Shown in pieces: positions 42,599 to 51,910 of a DNA stretch of 64,000 bases. Position numbers and translations under genes: made by a program. Position 1 is the first letter of the stretch; every line of letters begins with the position of its first letter. The stretch spans positions 1 to 64,000 of the forward strand of contig JAHQVJ010000224.1 of the NCBI GenBank assembly GCA_019634415.1, in the 5' to 3' direction. The DNA is from Myxococcales bacterium. Its GTDB lineage: Bacteria; Myxococcota_A; UBA796; GCA-2862545. The notes below the pieces were generated by a model. That model worked only from the letters and a program-made list of their open reading frames with translations. It ran no database searches and had not been told where the DNA came from.

Positions 42599-44206
42599 AT
42601 GGACCCTCGCTTCCTCGATCTCCCAGGATGCAGGATCGACCTGCACACCGGAACCACGCAGCGCGCCGATCGCCCAGACGTACGGCTCACCAGCCAAGAG
42701 ACGCAGCTCCTGGCTCGCTTGGCGCGCGCCGCAGGCAAGCCCGTCTCGCGGGAGGAGCTGCTGAAGGACGTGTGGGGCTACCACACCCAGGTGGTGAGCC
42801 GAGCGCCCGACGTGGCCATCCGGAGGCTACGCACCAAGATCGAGGTGGATCCCTCCCAGCCCCAGCACGTGCACACCATCCGTGGCGAGGGGTGGGCGCT
42901 CCACGGCGTGCAAGAAGCCATGTCACCAAGCGAACCGAGCACCGACACCCAGCTGCTCGATCTGGCACGTTCCCACACGCCAGCGGCGCTGACCTCGCTG
43001 GTGCTGGCCATCGACGACGTCGTGGGCGACAGGCTGACCTCCCGCGCCCGACAGACGCTGCTGGCCCACGCCCAGCCCACCTTCGAGGTGTCTCGTCGTC
43101 GCGCGCTCGCCGCCTGGTTCGAGGGGCGCCTGGAGGGACGGGCGCAGCTGAAGCGACTGCAGGAGCGCGCCGCGGAGGAGGGTCGAGCCGAGGACCATCG
43201 TCGGGCCACCCTGGAGCTCGTCGTCATGGGACGGGCCGAACCGACCCCCGCAGATCCCCTCGACACCCTCACCCGCATCGCGCGCGACGCCACCTCTGCG
43301 GAGCTGCGCTGCGCCACGTGCATCGAGCTGGCCCGCCATCATGCCGACCGAGGCTCTGCCACACAGGCGCGCACCTGGCTGGACGAAGCCCGCGCTGCCC
43401 ACCCCACCGAGGCCCTGCGACTGCAGCTCGACAACACCGCCGGGCACCTGGCGATGTGCGCTGGAGACGCGGCCGAGGGGCTGCGCATCTTGTCGGCGCA
43501 CCTGCCCCGTCTCGGGGACGACGCCGCATCGGCGTGGGTGTGGCAGACCATCGGCAGCCTCCGGTTCCTGCAGGCAGACCTGCGGGGGGCCCACGACGCG
43601 TGGGAGTCGGCGCTGTTCCTCGCCAGACGCCTCGAGCGCTGGCGTCAGGTGGCGAGCGTGGTGAGCAAGCTCGGCATCGTGCATGCCGAGCTCGGAGAGC
43701 TGGACGCCGCACAGCTCACCTTCGAGGAGGCCCTCGGTCGCAGCACGGACCTGCAGCAGCACCAGACGGTGGCGTCCACCCAGCTGAACCTGGGGCTGCT
43801 GGCCCTGATGCGAGGTGCGACCACCGAGGCGCGACCCTGGTTCGAAGCCGGCCACCACACGGCGACCGCACAAGCTCGCCACCCGCCGCGGCGCGTCGCG
43901 GAGCTGGGGCTCGCCATCGCGGATCAGCTGGAGGGACGAGCTGCCGCCGACGCGCTCCAGGCCATCGCCTCGGAGGCGGCGGCCGAGGACGACCACCGGG
44001 CGCGAGTGCTGGCCCTGGGCCACCTGGCCATCGAGCGCGACGTCCCGGAGCTGCGAAACCCCGAGCTTCGCGACGATCGGCTGGAGGGGGTGCGTCCAGC
44101 ACTCGAGGCCTGGCAGCGCAACGAGCCCGCCCCCCACCGAAACACGGTGGCCAGCCGCGTGTGGTGGGCCGCAGCCATGGCGCTCCGGGGCTCGGAGCCC
44201 CCCTGA
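42599..44206 (+). CDS. OmpR-type winged-helix protein fused to TPR repeats
   Basis: A 535-residue protein. Residues 1-100 are an OmpR/PhoB-type DNA-binding domain (RLTSQETQLLARLARAAGKPVSREELLKDVWG; VAIRRLRTKIEVDPSQPQHVHTIRGEGW). Residues about 110-530 are helical pairs of the TPR/tetratricopeptide type (QTIGSLRFLQADLRGAHDAWESALFLARRL; STQLNLGLLALMRGATTEARPWFEAG). There is no receiver domain, ATPase or sensor motif. It is likely a transcription factor whose TPR part binds a partner or ligand, similar in plan to SARP-like or CadC-like regulators but without a membrane helix. Confidence 0.85.
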   Translation: MDPRFLDLPGCRIDLHTGTTQRADRPDVRLTSQETQLLARLARAAGKPVSREELLKDVWGYHTQVVSRAPDVAIRRLRTKIEVDPSQPQHVHTIRGEGWALHGVQEAMSPSEPSTDTQLLDLARSHTPAALTSLVLAIDDVVGDRLTSRARQTLLAHAQPTFEVSRRRALAAWFEGRLEGRAQLKRLQERAAEEGRAEDHRRATLELVVMGRAEPTPADPLDTLTRIARDATSAELRCATCIELARHHADRGSATQARTWLDEARAAHPTEALRLQLDNTAGHLAMCAGDAAEGLRILSAHLPRLGDDAASAWVWQTIGSLRFLQADLRGAHDAWESALFLARRLERWRQVASVVSKLGIVHAELGELDAAQLTFEEALGRSTDLQQHQTVASTQLNLGLLALMRGATTEARPWFEAGHHTATAQARHPPRRVAELGLAIADQLEGRAAADALQAIASEAAAEDDHRARVLALGHLAIERDVPELRNPELRDDRLEGVRPALEAWQRNEPAPHRNTVASRVWWAAAMALRGSEPP

Positions 44207-44234
44207 TCCCGCTCCCCGAGCACCGACGGCCGAC

Positions 44235-44864
44235 CTACCGCACGCGCTCCACCCACCAACCCACCACCGCGATCAGCACGTAGGCGAGCAGCGCGTTCAC
44301 CGCGAGCTCCGAGAAGGTGATGGGCGGCGGCAGCACCCACTCCGACAGGCTCTGCAGCAACACGAGGATCCCCGTGAGCCCCCACACGCGTCTCCGCTGC
44401 GCAGGGGCGAGCCTCGGAGCGAGCCACGCCGTGGCAGCGAGGAGCAAGAGCACCTCCAGGACCCAGCTCGCGGGTGGATACAGCCACAGCGACAGCCCCA
44501 CTGCGGGTTCCTGCACGAACCCCAGCGGCAGATCCGGGGTGTGGACCAGCAGATCGGTGAGCCAGTGGCTGGCGGTCACCAGCCCGATGGCCACCGCCAC
44601 CGCTCCACGACGGGTGACCAGCCACGCCAGTGCCCCCATCGCCACCGACCAGACCACGGTCATGGGCACGGAGTGGGTCCACACGCCCTCGGTGATCACC
44701 AACCGCGGCGCCTCCTGCTGCAGGGCCGCCCCCTCGACCCCCGCCAACCCCAGGAACATGAAGCCGAAGTCCACGGCTTGTGCGGCGAGGAGCAGCGCCC
44801 ACAGGGGCGCCTCCGGAGCGACCCGACGCGCGAGGAGCGCGGGGGCATAGTGGCCAGCGAACAT
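44235..44864 (-). CDS. polytopic membrane protein
   Basis: A 209-residue protein with about five helices and conserved His residues near the start and middle (MFAGHYAPALLARR; ASHWLTDLLVHTPDLPLGF), a layout I recall from a widespread bacterial family with an N-terminal MFAGHYG motif, of unknown activity. The His/Asp residues could bind metal, as in LexA-binding, YdjM-like membrane proteins, but this is weak. It is convergent with the wHTH-TPR gene. Confidence 0.65.
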   Translation of the reverse strand: MFAGHYAPALLARRVAPEAPLWALLLAAQAVDFGFMFLGLAGVEGAALQQEAPRLVITEGVWTHSVPMTVVWSVAMGALAWLVTRRGAVAVAIGLVTASHWLTDLLVHTPDLPLGFVQEPAVGLSLWLYPPASWVLEVLLLLAATAWLAPRLAPAQRRRVWGLTGILVLLQSLSEWVLPPPITFSELAVNALLAYVLIAVVGWWVERVR

Positions 44865-44968
44865 GGTCTCCTCGGCGCGGGGCTGCAGGTGCGGCGCTTC
44901 CCGCAGATCCCCGCTCCAGCGCGGTCATCACACCATACAGCGGCCGGAAACGCGACAGGAGTCACGCC

Positions 44969-45649
44969 ATGAGCCTCTTCCCCGCTCGCTGGCCCGTCCA
45001 GCACCCCGACCGCATCCAGCTGTACTCCCTGGCCACCCCCAACGGGCAGAAGGCCGGCATCATGCTGGAGGAGGCGGGCCTCCCCTACGAGGCCCACCTC
45101 GTCAACATCATGGAGAATCACCAGTTCGACGCCGACTACGCGGCCATCAACCCGAACTCCAAGATCCCGACCCTCATCGATCCCGACGGCCCTGGCGGCC
45201 AGCCCATCGCCCTGATGGAGTCCGGGGCGATCCTGCTGCACCTGGCCCGCAAGGCGGGTCGCCTGCTCCCCACCGATCCGCGCAAGGAGCTGCAGACCCT
45301 GCAGTGGATGCTCTTCCAGGTGGGCCACGTGGGGCCGATGTTCGGGCAGTTCGGCCACTTCTACAAGTTCGCCAAGGGCAAGACGGACACCTACGGAGAG
45401 GAGCGCTACGGCAAGGAGGTCACCCGCCTGCTGGGCGTGCTCGACGGGCACCTGGCCAGCCGTGAGTGGCTGGTGGACGAGTTCACCATCGCCGACATCA
45501 TGACGGTGCCCTGGATCAACGCCCTGGACTTCTACGACGGCAAGGACGCCGTGGGCTACGGCGACTTCCCCCACGTGCACGCCTGGGTGGCCCGCTTCAT
45601 GGAGCGGCCCGGCGTGCAGCGCGGCGTGCAGGTCTGCCGGCCAGGCTGA
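44969..45649 (+). CDS. glutathione S-transferase (YfcG/YghU-like)
   Basis: A 226-residue GST. The N-terminal thioredoxin fold has LYSLATPNGQKAGIMLEEAGLPYEAHLVNI, with Thr-Pro-Asn in place of the usual active Ser/Tyr as in the Nu-class disulfide reductases YfcG and YghU. NPNSKIPTLIDPDG and LMESGAILLHLARKAG form the glutathione site. The C-terminal helical domain has EFTIADIMTVPWI. Probably a glutathione-dependent disulfide-bond oxidoreductase. Confidence 0.92.
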   Translation: MSLFPARWPVQHPDRIQLYSLATPNGQKAGIMLEEAGLPYEAHLVNIMENHQFDADYAAINPNSKIPTLIDPDGPGGQPIALMESGAILLHLARKAGRLLPTDPRKELQTLQWMLFQVGHVGPMFGQFGHFYKFAKGKTDTYGEERYGKEVTRLLGVLDGHLASREWLVDEFTIADIMTVPWINALDFYDGKDAVGYGDFPHVHAWVARFMERPGVQRGVQVCRPG

Positions 45650-45652
45650 CCG

Positions 45653-46129
45653 TCAGCCGAGGTGGGCGCTCCAGAGCCGGGCTCCGTGCTCGTGTGAGCC
45701 CACCCCCTCGCGAAAGGCCTCGTGCACCGCGTCGGTTCGCTGCGGATCGGACAGCTCCAGGATGGTCGGCTGGTGCACGGCGAAACCCTCGGCATGCTCT
45801 GCATGACGGTAGGGCACGCCCATCTGCAGGCGCTCCGGCGCGGCCCCATAGGCCACCGCCTCGATGAGCAGCGCGTCGGTGCGCCCTGCCTCCCCAGGAA
45901 GGTAGCCGTCGTAGATCAGCACCGCGCGGGACAGCCCCTCGGGGTTGCTGACGAGTGTCTGCTGCCCCTGGAGCACGCCGTCCTCCACGTTGTTGGTGGC
46001 GAAGCGCACCAGCTTTCGGGAGCCGTCCGGGCCCAGAGAGCCCAGCGTGGGGATGAGCAGGGCTCCCTCGGACACGGACCACAGTGCGTGGGCCGCGAGG
46101 TAGCCAGCGAGCTTGGCGGTCTCGATCAT
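45653..46129 (-). CDS. hypothetical protein, possible metabolic-plasticity paralog
   Basis: A 158-residue soluble protein (ETAKLAGYLAAHALWSVSEG; LVRFATNNVEDGVLQGQQ; AVLIYDGYLPGEAGRTDALLIEAVAY). The pattern is alpha/beta with a Tyr-Asp-Gly-Tyr stretch. No family recognised. It ends 4 bp from the convergent GST gene. Confidence 0.6.
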   Translation of the reverse strand: MIETAKLAGYLAAHALWSVSEGALLIPTLGSLGPDGSRKLVRFATNNVEDGVLQGQQTLVSNPEGLSRAVLIYDGYLPGEAGRTDALLIEAVAYGAAPERLQMGVPYRHAEHAEGFAVHQPTILELSDPQRTDAVHEAFREGVGSHEHGARLWSAHLG

Positions 46130-46198
46130 GGAGAAAGTCTCGCATATGTCACCGGGCCGATGCCGTGCCGACCCACCATCGCGGCGATAGCAGGCCCG

Positions 46199-46555
46199 AT
46201 GCATCGCGCTCTGAGCTGGCTGTTCACGATCCTCGGCGTGGTCGCGGTGGGGGCCGCAGCCTATGTCCTCGCGTGGCCGCCGAGCGCCGGGGCGGGCTGG
46301 CTCATCCTCGTCGTCGTGGTCGGTGTCTCCCTCGAAGGCCTGGGGCGCACAGCCTCGGACGACGAGCTGACCTGCTCGTTCTGCGGCGCCCACCGTCACC
46401 AGGTGGAGAAGCTCGTCGCGGGCCCGTCCGTGGCCATCTGCGACGGCTGCGTGCGCCTGAGCGCCGAGATCGTGGAGGGGCGGGTCGACGTGTCCAACCC
46501 AGACGTGCGACAGCCTCCCGGGCCCGATCGTGGACCCTTCCAGCCGCCCACGTAG
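46199..46555 (+). CDS. membrane-anchored stand-alone ClpX-type zinc finger
   Basis: A 118-residue protein. Two hydrophobic helices (about 5-25 and 33-49) come first, then a zinc-binding domain with Cys59, Cys62, Cys81 and Cys84 in LTCSFCGAHRHQVEKLVAGP and ICDGCVRLSAEI. This is the layout of the ClpX N-terminal C4 domain, which recruits substrates and adaptors to ClpXP. No ATPase part follows. An earlier in-frame ATG at 46161 is possible but precedes no gene-like sequence. Confidence 0.75.
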   Translation: MHRALSWLFTILGVVAVGAAAYVLAWPPSAGAGWLILVVVVGVSLEGLGRTASDDELTCSFCGAHRHQVEKLVAGPSVAICDGCVRLSAEIVEGRVDVSNPDVRQPPGPDRGPFQPPT

Positions 46556-46562
46556 GGCTCGC

Positions 46563-47195
46563 TCAACCGCCGGCGAATCGCTCGAGCAGATCCAGCGCTC
46601 CTCGTCGGAAGCGCTCCTGGCTGGCTCGAATCACCGGCTGCACCCACGGCGACAGCAGATGGCCCGGGCTCGCGAAGGATCGGATCTCGGCCGTTACCTC
46701 GCCGCGCGACCGGTCCCAGTGCACGGCGATCCGCTCCTCTCCCGACAGCATGTGACCCTGGAGCGTGCCGTACGCGATGCCGCTCGTCCAGCCCTCGCCC
46801 TCCCGCTCGTCCACCACCGCCACCACCCGGCAGGGATGCAACATCCATAGGCCGATCTGACGCGACGCGAAGGTGACGGCGTGCCCCGCCGCCACGGGCT
46901 GCCGAAACGGAGCCAGACGCAGCCAGGGCTGCTCGAACACGGCCCAGCGCCCGATGGCCCGGGCCACCCGATCGAAGGCCTGCTCGTCCGCTCCCACCAC
47001 GCGACTCGCCACGCCGTGCGACGAGCGAGGGGGCATCTGGCCCATCGACGCAGCCACGTGCTCGTGGTTGAACCTGCGCCCTCGGTGCTCGTCCTCGAAG
47101 GCCAACAGCGCAGCCGCGTCTGGCTCCGTCAGGCGAACCGGAACGCGCAAGGATGAATACGGGGTGGGGGGTGCCAGCGCTCGCGTGTCGGGCAT
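46563..47195 (-). CDS. DUF1990 family protein
   Basis: A 210-residue protein. RRFNHEHVAASMG at the start, VFEQPWLRLAPFRQPVAAGHAVTFASRQIGLWM in the middle and IAYGTLQGHMLSGEERIAVHWDRSRGEVTAEIRSFASP near the end fit DUF1990, a START/SRPBCC-related group whose function is unknown. It ends 7 bp from the convergent zinc-finger gene. Confidence 0.8.
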   Translation of the reverse strand: MPDTRALAPPTPYSSLRVPVRLTEPDAAALLAFEDEHRGRRFNHEHVAASMGQMPPRSSHGVASRVVGADEQAFDRVARAIGRWAVFEQPWLRLAPFRQPVAAGHAVTFASRQIGLWMLHPCRVVAVVDEREGEGWTSGIAYGTLQGHMLSGEERIAVHWDRSRGEVTAEIRSFASPGHLLSPWVQPVIRASQERFRRGALDLLERFAGG

Positions 47196-47236
47196 GCAGA
47201 TCCCCTAACGTTCGCCTTTTCCAGGACGAGTGGTCG

Positions 47237-48187
47237 ATGAAGGAAGCCGACGTATTGATCTTGGGTGCGAGTGGGTTCCTGGGACGCCATCTCGCAGTGG
47301 CGCTGGCTGATCTCGGACTGCACGTCCGCCTGGGAAGCCGCCGGCCGAGCCGTCAGGCGAAAGGGTCGTGGGTGGCCGCAGACGTGCTCGCCCCCCACAC
47401 CCTGGGGCCGGCGATGCGGGGCGCGCGCGTGGTGGTGAACCTGGTGCACCTGATGGACAACGCGGGGAACCTGGTGCGACTCGAGCAACAGGCGGCCTGG
47501 TCCGTGCGGAAGGCGGCGGAGCAGCACGGCGTGGAGCACATCGTGTACCTCGGAGGCCCGAGGCCCGAGGGAGCAGTGTCGAGCCACCTGGCGGCCCGGC
47601 TGGCCACGGGAGAGGTGCTGCGGGACGGTCCGGTGCCCACCACCGAGCTGCGCGCCGCCATGGTGATCGGCGCCCACTCCGAGAGCTTCCGCATGGTGCG
47701 CGACCTGGCGATGCGGCTTCCGGTGATGGCGCTGCCACGCTGGCTGAACAGCAGCAGCAGCCCCGTTGGCGTGCGCGACGTGGTGGCCGCCTTGGTGCAC
47801 GCCGTCACCCACCCCGAGCCCCGATCCGCCTGGTACAACCTGCCCGGCCCGGAGCGACTCCCCGCAGAGGCCGTGCTGGCCCGAGTAGCCGGGTGCGACA
47901 AGCGAAGCCCGCTCATGTTCCGCGTGCCCATGGTGGGCCCACGTCTGTCGAGCCTGTGGCTGGGACTGGTGACCGACGCGAACTTCCACATCGCCCGGAA
48001 GCTGGTGGAGGGACTGCGCTCCAGCCTCTCCGACGACGGGCCCGCCTACTGGTCGCGCATGCCGGACCACACGTTGCAGCCGCTGGACGAGGCGATCTGC
48101 GAGGCCCTGGCCGCCGACACGGGAGGCCACTGGGCGGCGAACATCTGGGAGCAGCTCGCCGCGCGACTCACCCCCGACGCAGGCTGA
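47237..48187 (+). CDS. NAD(P)-binding atypical SDR protein
   Basis: A 316-residue protein. ILGASGFLGRHLAVALADLGLHVRLGSRRPSR is the nucleotide-binding motif (6-37). VYLGGPRPEG replaces the usual Ser-containing strand, and the Tyr-x3-Lys pair is not evident, as in NmrA/atypical-SDR proteins. The C-terminal part has WYNLPGPERLPAEAVLARVA. Probable NADPH-dependent reductase or sensor. Start at ATG 47237, just before the Rossmann motif. Confidence 0.82.
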   Translation: MKEADVLILGASGFLGRHLAVALADLGLHVRLGSRRPSRQAKGSWVAADVLAPHTLGPAMRGARVVVNLVHLMDNAGNLVRLEQQAAWSVRKAAEQHGVEHIVYLGGPRPEGAVSSHLAARLATGEVLRDGPVPTTELRAAMVIGAHSESFRMVRDLAMRLPVMALPRWLNSSSSPVGVRDVVAALVHAVTHPEPRSAWYNLPGPERLPAEAVLARVAGCDKRSPLMFRVPMVGPRLSSLWLGLVTDANFHIARKLVEGLRSSLSDDGPAYWSRMPDHTLQPLDEAICEALAADTGGHWAANIWEQLAARLTPDAG

Positions 48188-48250
48188 CGCCCGAGCCTTG
48201 ACATCGCTACGGGCGACACCCCACCATCGACGGCCTGCCCGGAGCCCGTC

Positions 48251-49714
48251 TTGCGCTGCCTGATCCCCCTCGGCCTGTCGGCATGCGTCCTCATCGCCCC
48301 CAGGGAGTCGACCGAGTCCCCCGACGACCCCACGGACGTGGCGGGCACCGTCACCCTCGGCACGAGCGACACCAGCTCCACCACACGGCCCACCGGCGCG
48401 CCGTGCCCAGCCCTCACCGCCGACGACACCTCGCTGGACGGCTACGAAGGTCTCAGCATCGCCTGGCAGGATGCCGCGTGCACGCCCCGCACCGCCCACC
48501 TCGTCCACAATGATCGCGAGGATCCATCAGGCCACTTCGGCGGGTACCTGCGTCGTCTGACCTACCAAGACCGCACCATCGACGGCAGCTTCGATCGGCA
48601 CCCGGGCTTCGGCTACGCCGTCAGCCACTTCGACTCCACCGCCACGCTGTCCTACGACTACGCCGGCACCTGGTCCACACCGCTGCTGGGCCGCCACCAC
48701 CTCCGCCACGTGTACACCGTACAGCAGCCCATCGACGGCTTCGACGTGGCCGTGACCCTGCAGTGGTTCTTCGCCACCGGCTGGGACCACCCGATCTGGT
48801 CCATCACCTACGACACCAGCAGCGCCCCCGCCGATGCCGTGGCCGCCGACTCACGCTCGCCCTACGGCGATCTGCAGTGGGATGCAGGGGCAGGCGTCGA
48901 CGTGGACGGCGTGGGCTGGGGAGACCACTACCGGTTCCGGAGCACCACCGCTCCCATCACCCTGGACAGCGGCTGGGACTACTCCCAGCCCAACCGAATC
49001 CCCCACGTGCTCGCCTGGTCCGTCGGCGCGGACGCCGAGATGGGCACCGTGCAGACCCAGAGCCAGACACAGCACGCCGCCGGTGGGTACTGGTTCTTCG
49101 ACGCCTGGGGGACAGCCGATCCCGACGGCCCCATGCCCCCCGAGTGGAACTGGACCTTCCAGCTCAACCAGTACGAGCTGCCCTGGGGCAGCGGCAGCAA
49201 GCGCGTGGCCTGGGGAATGAACTACGGCGCCGTGGGGCAGGATGCCTATCCCGACTACGGGTACTCGGGCTTCTCCGACGGCTACCCCTACCAGTCGTAC
49301 TCGGTACACGTGGTGCTGGGCCGACACACGGACGCGGTGGTGGACGAACAGGTCGCCCAGGTGGAGGCGCTGCTGGACGCCACGGTGACGGCGCAGCAAG
49401 GCACGCTCCGCAGCAGCGGACCCGGAGGGGTCGGGCGCAGCGACGCGGTGACCTGGGATCCGGCTGGCTACGACCCCACGGTGGCTGGCTTCCACGTGGA
49501 GGCCGACGGCGACGCCGCGTCGCTCGCGATCACCATCGCCCAGCCATGGCGAAGCCCGTTGTTCGTGGTGCACGGACTGCAGGTCCACACGGTGGTGCTG
49601 GACGATCAGCCGCTGCAGCTCGACGAGGAGGTCTACGTCACCCAAGACGGCGACACGGCCTGGATCACCCTGTCGAGCACCCTCGACGGCACCCACGAGC
49701 TCGAGGTGCGCTGA
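48251..49714 (+). CDS. lipoprotein of unknown function
   Basis: A 487-residue lipoprotein starting at TTG 48251 (MRCLIPLGLSAC, Cys12) with a Ser/Thr/Pro/Asp linker to about residue 50. The rest is beta-rich with many aromatic and Gly residues (SIAWQDAACTPRTAHLVHND; GDHYRFRSTTAPITLDSGWDYSQPNR; KRVAWGMNYGAVGQDAYPDYGY), like a carbohydrate-active beta-sandwich. No family recognised. It is followed at 9 bp by a convergent metallopeptidase gene. Confidence 0.75.
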   Translation: MRCLIPLGLSACVLIAPRESTESPDDPTDVAGTVTLGTSDTSSTTRPTGAPCPALTADDTSLDGYEGLSIAWQDAACTPRTAHLVHNDREDPSGHFGGYLRRLTYQDRTIDGSFDRHPGFGYAVSHFDSTATLSYDYAGTWSTPLLGRHHLRHVYTVQQPIDGFDVAVTLQWFFATGWDHPIWSITYDTSSAPADAVAADSRSPYGDLQWDAGAGVDVDGVGWGDHYRFRSTTAPITLDSGWDYSQPNRIPHVLAWSVGADAEMGTVQTQSQTQHAAGGYWFFDAWGTADPDGPMPPEWNWTFQLNQYELPWGSGSKRVAWGMNYGAVGQDAYPDYGYSGFSDGYPYQSYSVHVVLGRHTDAVVDEQVAQVEALLDATVTAQQGTLRSSGPGGVGRSDAVTWDPAGYDPTVAGFHVEADGDAASLAITIAQPWRSPLFVVHGLQVHTVVLDDQPLQLDEEVYVTQDGDTAWITLSSTLDGTHELEVR

Positions 49715-49722
49715 GCCGCAGC

Positions 49723-51045
49723 CTACGGCGCCTGCGAACGTTCGGGATCCTCCAGCAGCACGAGCTGCCCCGTCGTGTCGGCCAAGGCCGTGGCCCAGCC
49801 AGGTCCAAAGGGGGTGTTCGCGCGTTGCCCGCTGGGTGTGGGGCTCGCCCACAGCGCGGGACCTCGCGCCCACCCCGACGCCGTTCGCAACGCCGTGCTC
49901 CACGGAACCGAGACCGACCGGTCGCTGCTCGCCACGTCTGCGATGCGATCCCGCAGGGCCGTGAACGTGTGATCCGAGGTCCAGGCCGGCTGGCAGTAGC
50001 TCATGAAGTCGCGATGGGTGCGCGGATCCCGCAGCTGCTGCGTGACCAGATCGAGCCCCCAGCCCCCGATCTCGCCGTCGTCGTAGGGGAAGTCGAGATC
50101 GGGGTACCCCGCCCCCCCACAGGGCGTGTGGCGTCGGCCGTGGCTGTGCCCGAGCTCGTGGACGAGGGTGTCGGCCACGCTGTCGTAGCCAAGCCCCACC
50201 GCAGCGCGATGCCATGGCTCGGAGGGACCTTCCGGCAGCGTGCCCACCCCGCCCGTGCAGAAGCCCGTGGAGGAAGCGCAGAACGCCTCTGCGCTCTCGG
50301 CCGGCTCCACGAGGCCGTAGAAGTAGGTGTTCGGCGGCACCACAGCGTCGGCCCTGAGCGCCGAGACCTCGGCCAGCAGGGCCTCCCACCCCTCGGCCGG
50401 GCCCAGGCCCGCTTCCCAGCTGCGCACCGGCTCCACCACCACCTCCACCTCGCTCACGGGGAAGGTGGCGAACAGGCGATCCCGCACCAGCGCCACCACC
50501 TCCTCGCCCGTGTCGGGCACGAACCCGTCCACCTCGAAGGGCAGCAGGTGCAGCGACAGCACGTCCGTGGGCTGCACGCGCACGTCGTGCTCGTCCGAGG
50601 CCCACCACACCTGCCGACGAAGCACGGCCGCGTCGCCCGCACCTCCGGGCTCCCGCAGCGTCACCGTGAGCGCGAAGTCGGGCCCGATCTCGGCGGCCGG
50701 GATCCAGACGTTGGCGGTGGACCCGAGCTGCGCGTCGTGCCAGTCCGTGGACGGATCCACCTCGCGAATCCGCACCGGCTGCCCCTGCACCTCCACGTGC
50801 ACCTCGAGCTGGCGCTCCCTCCATGCCCCGGGTCGCTCCGCGGAGACGTAGACGCGCAGCAGCCCCTCACGCCCCTGCACCACCGGCGGTGGCGCATGCC
50901 CCCCCGCGAAGTCCTCGGTGGTGTTGCGCCAGACCACCTCGGTGCCCTGGCTCCACGTGAGCTTGTCGATCTTCACGCCGTCGGCCAGCGGAATCGGTGA
51001 GGACGAGGAGCATCCGATCAGGGTCCACAACACGGCTGTCTCCAT
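49723..51045 (-). CDS. lipoprotein metzincin-type metallopeptidase (M66-like)
   Basis: A 440-residue lipoprotein (METAVLWTLIGC, Cys12). The zinc site is LVHELGHSHGRRH, the full HExxHxxGxxH metzincin motif near 294-304, with a downstream Met-turn candidate DFMSYCQP. Overall plan and the GGWGLDLVTQQL stretch resemble M66/StcE-like peptidases. An N-terminal beta domain (about 20-170) may bind substrate. Probably surface-displayed and digesting proteins or mucins; substrate is inference. Confidence 0.82.
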   Translation of the reverse strand: METAVLWTLIGCSSSSPIPLADGVKIDKLTWSQGTEVVWRNTTEDFAGGHAPPPVVQGREGLLRVYVSAERPGAWRERQLEVHVEVQGQPVRIREVDPSTDWHDAQLGSTANVWIPAAEIGPDFALTVTLREPGGAGDAAVLRRQVWWASDEHDVRVQPTDVLSLHLLPFEVDGFVPDTGEEVVALVRDRLFATFPVSEVEVVVEPVRSWEAGLGPAEGWEALLAEVSALRADAVVPPNTYFYGLVEPAESAEAFCASSTGFCTGGVGTLPEGPSEPWHRAAVGLGYDSVADTLVHELGHSHGRRHTPCGGAGYPDLDFPYDDGEIGGWGLDLVTQQLRDPRTHRDFMSYCQPAWTSDHTFTALRDRIADVASSDRSVSVPWSTALRTASGWARGPALWASPTPSGQRANTPFGPGWATALADTTGQLVLLEDPERSQAP

Positions 51046-51095
51046 GGATCGGCATCGTCCGGGTGCGGTAGCGTGGACGAGCCGGGAGGTTTCCA

Positions 51096-51851
51096 TTGAT
51101 TGGCTTCATTGTACTGGGTGTAGCTTGCACGTCGAGCACGACGGACACATCCCCCATCACCGACAGCGGCACCTCCACCTTCGTGCCCGAGGGCAACGAC
51201 GTCAGCCTCGATCGCTTTCCACCCGTGGTGGTGCAGACCACTCCCGCGGCGGGCGCCACCAACGTGGACGCCACCACGCTGGAGGTGCGCTTCAGCAAGC
51301 GCATGGCCACCGGCGGCTGGTCCTGGGTGACCGTCGGCTCGCTGCCCACTCCCAGCGGAGACGTGGCCTACGTCGACGACCGCACCCACGTGATGGCCAA
51401 CGTGGCGCTGGATCCCGACACCACCTACCTCGCCTGGCTCAACGACCCCGGCGGCACCTTCGCCAACTTCCAAGACACCGAGGGGCGGAGCTCCGTCGCC
51501 TACCCATTCCTGTTCACCACCGCCGCCTCCGACGCGGACTTCGCCGGGGTGCCTGCCGCCGTGGTGCGCACCGTGCCCGAGGCAGGATCGTCGGGGGTGG
51601 ATCCGAGCCTCGGCACGATCCAGGTGGAGATGAGCATCGACGTGGACCCCACCACCGCCACCCTGACCGCCGACGGCCCCCGCACCGAGCTCGACGTGGT
51701 GGGTATTCGTGGCGACGTGGGGCGAGCCTTCGAGATCGACGTGTCGTTGATTCCCGCCAATACCACCGCGGTCTGGATCGAGGTGGACGACCTCGATGGC
51801 GTGCCCTCGGCTCCCTACCTGCTGTCGTTCCGGACCGGCTTCGGAGAGTGA
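51096..51851 (+). CDS. lipoprotein with two Ig-like (Big_5-type) domains
   Basis: A 251-residue lipoprotein starting at TTG 51096, with GGGAGG upstream; MIGFIVLGVAC gives Cys11. The two repeats each begin PxxxxTxPxxGxxxVd (PPVVVQTTPAAGATNVDATTLEVRFS; AAVVRTVPEAGSSGVDPSLGTIQVEMS), the Big_5 bacterial Ig-like pattern. Likely a cell-surface adhesion or spacer protein. It is divergent from the metallopeptidase gene, 50 bp away. Confidence 0.8.
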   Translation: MIGFIVLGVACTSSTTDTSPITDSGTSTFVPEGNDVSLDRFPPVVVQTTPAAGATNVDATTLEVRFSKRMATGGWSWVTVGSLPTPSGDVAYVDDRTHVMANVALDPDTTYLAWLNDPGGTFANFQDTEGRSSVAYPFLFTTAASDADFAGVPAAVVRTVPEAGSSGVDPSLGTIQVEMSIDVDPTTATLTADGPRTELDVVGIRGDVGRAFEIDVSLIPANTTAVWIEVDDLDGVPSAPYLLSFRTGFGE

Positions 51852-51910
51852 GTCCGAGGGGCTCGCCTCTCACCCACGGGGCGGATATCCGGCGCCCCCA
51901 CGGAGGGTGC

